9,945 nucleotides of DNA. It comes from Chloroflexota bacterium (GTDB lineage: Bacteria > Chloroflexota > Anaerolineae > Anaerolineales > UBA4823). Made by a program: the position numbers and the translations under genes. Shown here one piece after another: positions 6,589 through 9,945 of the stretch; the first letter of the stretch is position 1, and every line of letters begins with the position of its first letter. The stretch is from NCBI GenBank assembly GCA_030613705.1, contig JAUWLJ010000049.1, positions 1 to 9,945 of the forward strand. The letters run 5' to 3'. The notes beneath the pieces were generated by a model. That model worked only from the letters and a program-made list of their open reading frames with translations, did not search any database and had not been told where the DNA came from.

Positions 6589-7425
6589 TTAAAGATCTCT
6601 TCTGTTGAACAGGCCGATCGCCAGCAGCAATGCCAGCAGCGCATAGACCATTCCATATAAAACCATGAGCAGGCTGGGCATGGAAGCCGCGGTAAACGGT
6701 GAAAAGCCAAGCGCGGCCACCAGGGGTGACTGCATTTCAAACGCTGCCCGTTTCCATAACGCCTCACTGGGGATGATCAGGCTGGAGATGATCCCCACGT
6801 TGACCGCGGTTTGATTTTGGATGAACGATCCGATCTGTTCGATCCAGCCGCCGATAAAAGCGATCCCAAATAAGCCGAAAACCAACACACCGTTGGCGAG
6901 CGTGGATAGTATCGCTCCCCCTGCTAAAGAGACACCTAGCAACAGCACTGCATTCACCCACAACAGCCCCAAACCACGCAGAACATTGGGAGCCAAGTAA
7001 CCTGAGATTATGTATACCAACCCAACCGTTCCCCCTGCCATGAGAAGCAGGTACAGCGTCAGCATCCCAGCGAAACCCAGCCATTTTCCGAATACAATTT
7101 CCCAGCGCTGAACAGGTTTGGAAACTAGCGTTTGGATTGTCCCGGAGGCGATCTCACCAGAAAGTGTATCAACCGAGGTCAGCACCGCCATCATCGCCGT
7201 CAGAAAATTGACCACGTACAGACCTGCCATAAAGAGGAAATTGCGGATCTGGTTGAGCTCCAATAAACCTGGACCAAATTGCGACCTGGTCGTCTCCTGG
7301 TCAACGTAGTAAAAACCCACCCCATAGATTGCCAGATAAATCAAGCCCAGCACGAGCGCTGCCAGCAGAATTTTCCGGCGTCCTGCTTCCCGGAAGGTAA
7401 GCCGGGCAATCACCAAGGTCGTCAT
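6589..7425 (-). CDS. ABC-2 type transporter permease
   Basis: This 278-residue membrane subunit has about six membrane helices (near 18-41, 64-88, 112-141, 150-174, 179-196 and 249-273). Between the second and third lies the conserved cytoplasmic stretch SGEIASGTIQTLVSKPVQR (89-107), the hallmark of NosY/ABC-2 type exporter permeases; it docks against the ATPase. The C-terminus LFNRRDL is also typical of the family. The substrate cannot be predicted. The ATG overlaps the ATPase gene stop in an ATGA arrangement (7425-7422), so the two subunits are translationally coupled and almost certainly form one complex, probably as a dimer of each. Confidence 0.9.
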   Translation of the reverse strand: MTTLVIARLTFREAGRRKILLAALVLGLIYLAIYGVGFYYVDQETTRSQFGPGLLELNQIRNFLFMAGLYVVNFLTAMMAVLTSVDTLSGEIASGTIQTLVSKPVQRWEIVFGKWLGFAGMLTLYLLLMAGGTVGLVYIISGYLAPNVLRGLGLLWVNAVLLLGVSLAGGAILSTLANGVLVFGLFGIAFIGGWIEQIGSFIQNQTAVNVGIISSLIIPSEALWKRAAFEMQSPLVAALGFSPFTAASMPSLLMVLYGMVYALLALLLAIGLFNRRDL

Positions 7426-8342
7426 AAGCCGCCCTCCGTACCGACTACCTGGATAAACAGGTCTTCGAGGGAGAGCTGTTTTGGGCGAATGGCGTAAACA
7501 TCGACTCCGTTTTCAACCAGATATTGGTTGATCTCTGGGATGACCGCTTCCCCCGAGAGGGTCAGGGACAGATGATCCCCGTCAGCTCTTACGTTTTGGC
7601 TCCAGCGCTCAAGTCCACTCACGATATCCTGGTTTAAATTCCTGGCTCGCACCTCGACTGTCAACTCTCCCTCCACCAGACTCTTGAGTGAACTCGTCGT
7701 TAGAACCTCGCCCTGCCGGATAAAAGCCACCCGGTCACAGGTGATCTCCACTTCGCTCAGCAAATGTGAGTTTAGAAAGACTGTTGTCCCGCCATTACTC
7801 AATTCCCGGATGATATCACGCACCAAGCGTCGACCCACTGGATCCAATCCGGATGTTGGCTCATCGAGAAAAACCAGCTCTGGGTCATTGAGGAGCGCCT
7901 GGGCTAGACCGATACGCTGGAGCATACCTTTGGAGAAGGCACGCAATTTTTTCTCGGCATGCGCTTGCAGACCGACCAGCTCAAGCAGTTCTGGTATGCG
8001 TTCATCGAGTCGCTCACCAGGCATGTGGTACAGGTTGCCATGCAGGTTGAGGAATTCTACAGCAGTCAACCAGTCATGGAAACGGAAATGCTCTGGCATG
8101 AATCCCACTCTATTACGGGCACGATGGTCACCAAGTGGTGAGCCAAGCACTTCACCCTTGCCCGATGTGGGATAAATTAACCCCAAGAGCATCTTGACTG
8201 CGGTGGTTTTTCCTGCCCCATTCGGTCCCAGAAAACCGAAAACCTCCCCTTTGTCCACTTTTAAGGTCAGATCAGCAACCGCGACCTTATCGCCAAATTC
8301 CTTTTTCAATCCCTGGGTGATGATTGCGGCTGACTCGCTCAT
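7422..8342 (-). CDS. ABC transporter ATP-binding protein (ABC-2/NatA-like)
   Basis: This 306-residue ATPase would energise the permease encoded next to it. Counting from the chosen start, Walker A is GPNGAGKTT at 39-47. Further on come the signature FSKGMLQRIGLAQAL, Walker B with LVFLDEPTSGLDP, and the switch histidine in NSHLLSE. The last 90 residues form the accessory C-terminal domain common in drug- and Na+-export ATPases of this branch. The frame extends back to 8405, but those codons run into a perfect inverted repeat and are not family-like. ATG at 8342 puts the first strand (AAIITQGLKKEFG) at the expected place. No purine-rich ribosome binding site precedes it; TATTAT ends 6 bases before the ATG, so a leaderless transcript is possible but unproven. 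Confidence 0.93.
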   Translation of the reverse strand: MSESAAIITQGLKKEFGDKVAVADLTLKVDKGEVFGFLGPNGAGKTTAVKMLLGLIYPTSGKGEVLGSPLGDHRARNRVGFMPEHFRFHDWLTAVEFLNLHGNLYHMPGERLDERIPELLELVGLQAHAEKKLRAFSKGMLQRIGLAQALLNDPELVFLDEPTSGLDPVGRRLVRDIIRELSNGGTTVFLNSHLLSEVEITCDRVAFIRQGEVLTTSSLKSLVEGELTVEVRARNLNQDIVSGLERWSQNVRADGDHLSLTLSGEAVIPEINQYLVENGVDVYAIRPKQLSLEDLFIQVVGTEGGL

Positions 8343-8377
8343 AGAAAGATAATAATAATCGATTAATTGCAAACATA

Positions 8378-8419
8378 GGAAAGCGTGAAACGTGATGCGT
8401 GCCACGTTTCACGCTTTCT
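8378..8419. repeat. Perfect 16-bp inverted repeat (REP-like hairpin)
   Basis: GAAAGCGTGAAACGTG (8379-8394) and CACGTTTCACGCTTTC (8403-8418) are exact reverse complements around an 8-base loop (8395-8402). A G-T pair at 8378/8419 can extend the stem. The GCGTG and CGTGA words recur within arm and loop, so it looks built from a short repeated unit. It sits in the 99-base gap between the anti-sigma gene and the ABC ATPase gene. No T-run follows on the minus strand, so it is not a textbook terminator, though such a stem may slow polymerase or protect RNA ends. It could be a member of a dispersed genomic repeat family; only one copy is in this window. Confidence 0.8.
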
Positions 8420-8441
8420 GTTTCTTAGATGAAATTTTACC

Positions 8442-9617
8442 TTACTCTAAGGAGTCCGCGCTCTCCAATGCGGAATCAGCGGTTCCGGGTCCCGTAAGCC
8501 CGTAAACGACTCCCTCTTTGATCCAGACCAGCAGGTAGTGGGGAAATTCACTTCGCTGCGACTGCATGATTAATGTCCCTTCCACACCATCAACGAAAAC
8601 GTCTTGATACTCAGTTCCATAGCGAGGGATGGGGATCACTAGAGTCGTCGTCCAATCCACACTCTGGCTGAATTGGGCAGCTTCCTCTGGTGTCATGCCT
8701 AATAACTGTAAGAATACCTCCCCTATCCCCGCAATGTCGAGCCCAGGAGGGGCGCTGATCTCGGGGCTGGGGAATTGGGTTAGTATAATGCACTCACTCA
8801 GATCTAGGTTTGGTCTATCGGGATCAACCCCTGCCTCACGGATCATTTCTGGTGATACTTCACAATTTCCAAATGCGGCAACCACTGCCACCGGCAGTTC
8901 CATCGATACCTCAGCGCCATCCAATGCGGATGGCAACTGCAGATCAGTGCCCCCAATCTCGTTTAACAATGCCTGCATTTTTGGCAGATCAACTTGCATG
9001 GATATCTTCGCACCAGGCTGCACTTTTAGCAGTTCATCTCCATACGCTGCGGATGGTAGACGTACCGTAAATCCCGCCAGATTGCTGGCTTCTGCAGCAT
9101 CGGCAGCTGCCTGCATCTCGCCAAATTCCTCGATCACAACATCCTCGGCAAGCAAATATTCAAAATTGGAGGATGATCCCAATCGTTCTTCAAGTTCTTC
9201 GGGATCGAACTGGAGAATCGTGAATTGCTCGACCCTGAATAATCCTAAAAAGCTGCTGCCGATAGCTCTCACCTGGGGGAAAAGCATGGCGACCGCCAGG
9301 ATCGCGATCGCACCTGCTGCAACCCAGGCGTAGCGATACCTACGATTGAAAAACTTGTCGTACATAGTTAAACTCTCCTTCGCTTTGTGGCGCACCTCAA
9401 AAAGGGCCAATGCCTGACTCCCTGATTTAGGCGTTTCTGCTCCCTGGGGCTTTAAGGCAGATAAAAGTTCACTAGTTTGATTCCCTAGATTGGATAGCTC
9501 TTCTGCACGGTCCTGGCATTCGGAACACTCATTCAAGTGGGTCTTGATCCGTTTCACATCAATGTTTGCGATTTCTTTATCCAAATATGCCCTGATCTCT
9601 CCAGCGGATAAATGCAT
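8442..9617 (-). CDS. Zinc-finger transmembrane anti-sigma factor with large extracytoplasmic domain
   Basis: This protein of about 391 residues (numbering here from the upstream ATG at 9623, two residues longer) opens with a zf-HC2/ZAS-type motif: H4, then H29-x3-C33-x2-C36 in HLNECSECQ. That domain binds and silences an ECF sigma factor in the cytoplasm. One membrane helix lies at about 98-115, followed by a ~275-residue outer part whose end (GVVYGLTGPGTADSALESA) recalls DUF4367-like domains; this part probably senses an envelope signal. The start was chosen by the ribosome binding site: AGGAG ends 7 bases before ATG 9617 but only 1 base before ATG 9623. The gene starts 2 bases after the sigma factor stop, so the two are coupled and are almost surely a regulatory pair. 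Acidic, Ala-rich stretches in the outer part give no clue to ligand. Confidence 0.85.
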   Translation of the reverse strand: MHLSAGEIRAYLDKEIANIDVKRIKTHLNECSECQDRAEELSNLGNQTSELLSALKPQGAETPKSGSQALALFEVRHKAKESLTMYDKFFNRRYRYAWVAAGAIAILAVAMLFPQVRAIGSSFLGLFRVEQFTILQFDPEELEERLGSSSNFEYLLAEDVVIEEFGEMQAAADAAEASNLAGFTVRLPSAAYGDELLKVQPGAKISMQVDLPKMQALLNEIGGTDLQLPSALDGAEVSMELPVAVVAAFGNCEVSPEMIREAGVDPDRPNLDLSECIILTQFPSPEISAPPGLDIAGIGEVFLQLLGMTPEEAAQFSQSVDWTTTLVIPIPRYGTEYQDVFVDGVEGTLIMQSQRSEFPHYLLVWIKEGVVYGLTGPGTADSALESADSLE

Positions 9618-9619
9618 CT

Positions 9620-9945
9620 TCATTCTCCTAACAGCTGGCGATAAATCCGTTCAAATTCATCTTCGGCACGGGCCAGCGATTTTCCGACCGAAGACGGTTT
9701 CACCTTGACTGCAGCAGCAAGATCTTTATAGCTCAATCCAGAATGACGAAGCACCAGCAGCCTGGCAGAGCGGGGCTTCATTCGGACCAGAACTGCCTGG
9801 ACTTCTCGCCGGCGTTCTGCACGCTCAACTTCATATTCTGGCTCAACACCTCGATTGGTATCAAAGGCGAGAGAGCCAGCCTCTTCTTCGTAACCGGCTC
9901 GTCTTTTCCTTGCCCGCAATGCATTGAGACCCAGATTTACTGCTA
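9620..9945 (-). CDS. ECF-type RNA polymerase sigma factor, 5' end cut by window edge
   Basis: The frame is open to the right edge, so this is the C-terminal ~108 residues of a longer protein (ECF factors are usually 160-220). The edge codons give AVNLGLNALRARKRRAGYE, which matches the end of sigma region 2.4. After an acidic linker comes region 4: AVLVRMKPRSARLLVLRHSG, then the helix-turn-helix SYKDLAAAVKVKPSSVGKSL and the closing helix ARAEDEFERIYRQLL. It directs RNA polymerase to -35/-10 promoters of its own regulon. A TTG at 9919-9917 could be read as a start, but the coding similarity continues upstream of it, so I reject that. The anti-sigma gene starts 2 bases after the stop, typical of a sigma/anti-sigma pair held inactive at the membrane until a signal arrives. 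Confidence 0.88.
   Translation of the reverse strand, partial: AVNLGLNALRARKRRAGYEEEAGSLAFDTNRGVEPEYEVERAERRREVQAVLVRMKPRSARLLVLRHSGLSYKDLAAAVKVKPSSVGKSLARAEDEFERIYRQLLGE
9624..9631 (-). promoter_or_regulatory. Ribosome binding site deciding the anti-sigma factor start
   Basis: On the minus strand TTAGGAGA lies within the last codons of the sigma factor gene. The AGGAG core is 7 bases from the ATG at 9617 but only 1 base from the ATG at 9623. The first distance is normal and the second too short, so translation probably starts at 9617, after termination of sigma factor synthesis at 9622-9620. Confidence 0.6.

Noticed and set aside
6573..7084. Two open frames on the minus strand within the ABC permease gene
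   Set aside because: They are out of frame with the permease, rich in Trp, Arg and Cys, and show no motif.
8343..8405. N-terminal extension of the ABC ATPase to 8405
   Set aside because: It begins inside the perfect inverted repeat and adds residues with no family likeness; ATG at 8342 gives the normal N-terminus.
1..9945. CRISPR arrays, tRNA genes, insertion sequences
   Set aside because: No regularly spaced direct repeats, no T-arm/acceptor tRNA pattern and no transposase-like coding sequence were seen on either strand.

Overview
The window is about 9.9 kb of bacterial chromosome of roughly balanced base composition. Every recognisable gene lies on the minus strand, so transcription runs from the right edge to the left. 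Gene content and order (a GTP cyclohydrolase II/RibD-reductase pair beside a zinc-less MDR dehydrogenase, an UPF0104-type membrane protein and a CDP-alcohol phosphatidyltransferase; an ECF sigma factor with a membrane anti-sigma factor) remind me of Chloroflexota of the Anaerolineae type. That placement is an inference from recall; no marker gene is present.

In transcription order, the right side (9945 to about 5546) begins with the 3' part of an ECF sigma factor gene cut by the window edge. Directly after it comes a zinc-finger, single-pass membrane anti-sigma factor. A 99-base gap holding a perfect 16-bp inverted repeat follows. Then comes an ABC-2 type exporter: an ATPase and a permease sharing an ATGA overlap. 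After 56 bases lies a membrane-anchored endonuclease/exonuclease/phosphatase-family protein. The sigma/anti-sigma pair may control the exporter, but nothing in the sequence proves it.

A 207-base gap (5339-5545) carries two hairpins and a possible promoter, and it separates this block from a second, tightly packed set of six genes (5338 to 184). These are a CDP-alcohol phosphatidyltransferase with an extra C-terminal membrane domain, an UPF0104/LPG-synthase-like membrane protein, a small four-helix membrane protein, GTP cyclohydrolase II (ribA), a stand-alone RibD-type reductase, and an MDR dehydrogenase lacking the usual zinc ligands. Gaps between them are 2, 57, 40, -14 (overlap) and 12 bases, so they probably form one operon.

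The first two riboflavin-type enzymes could make 2,5-diamino-6-ribitylamino-pyrimidinone phosphate by the reduction-first order known in archaea and fungi. No deaminase, DHBP synthase, lumazine synthase or riboflavin synthase is present. Packaging with a lipid head-group transferase and a lipid-flippase-like protein is the most intriguing feature of the window: either a partial riboflavin operon that happens to sit with lipid genes, or a diverted pyrimidine/pterin pathway. The first 183 bases hold no confident gene, but they start with a GC-rich block unlike the rest.
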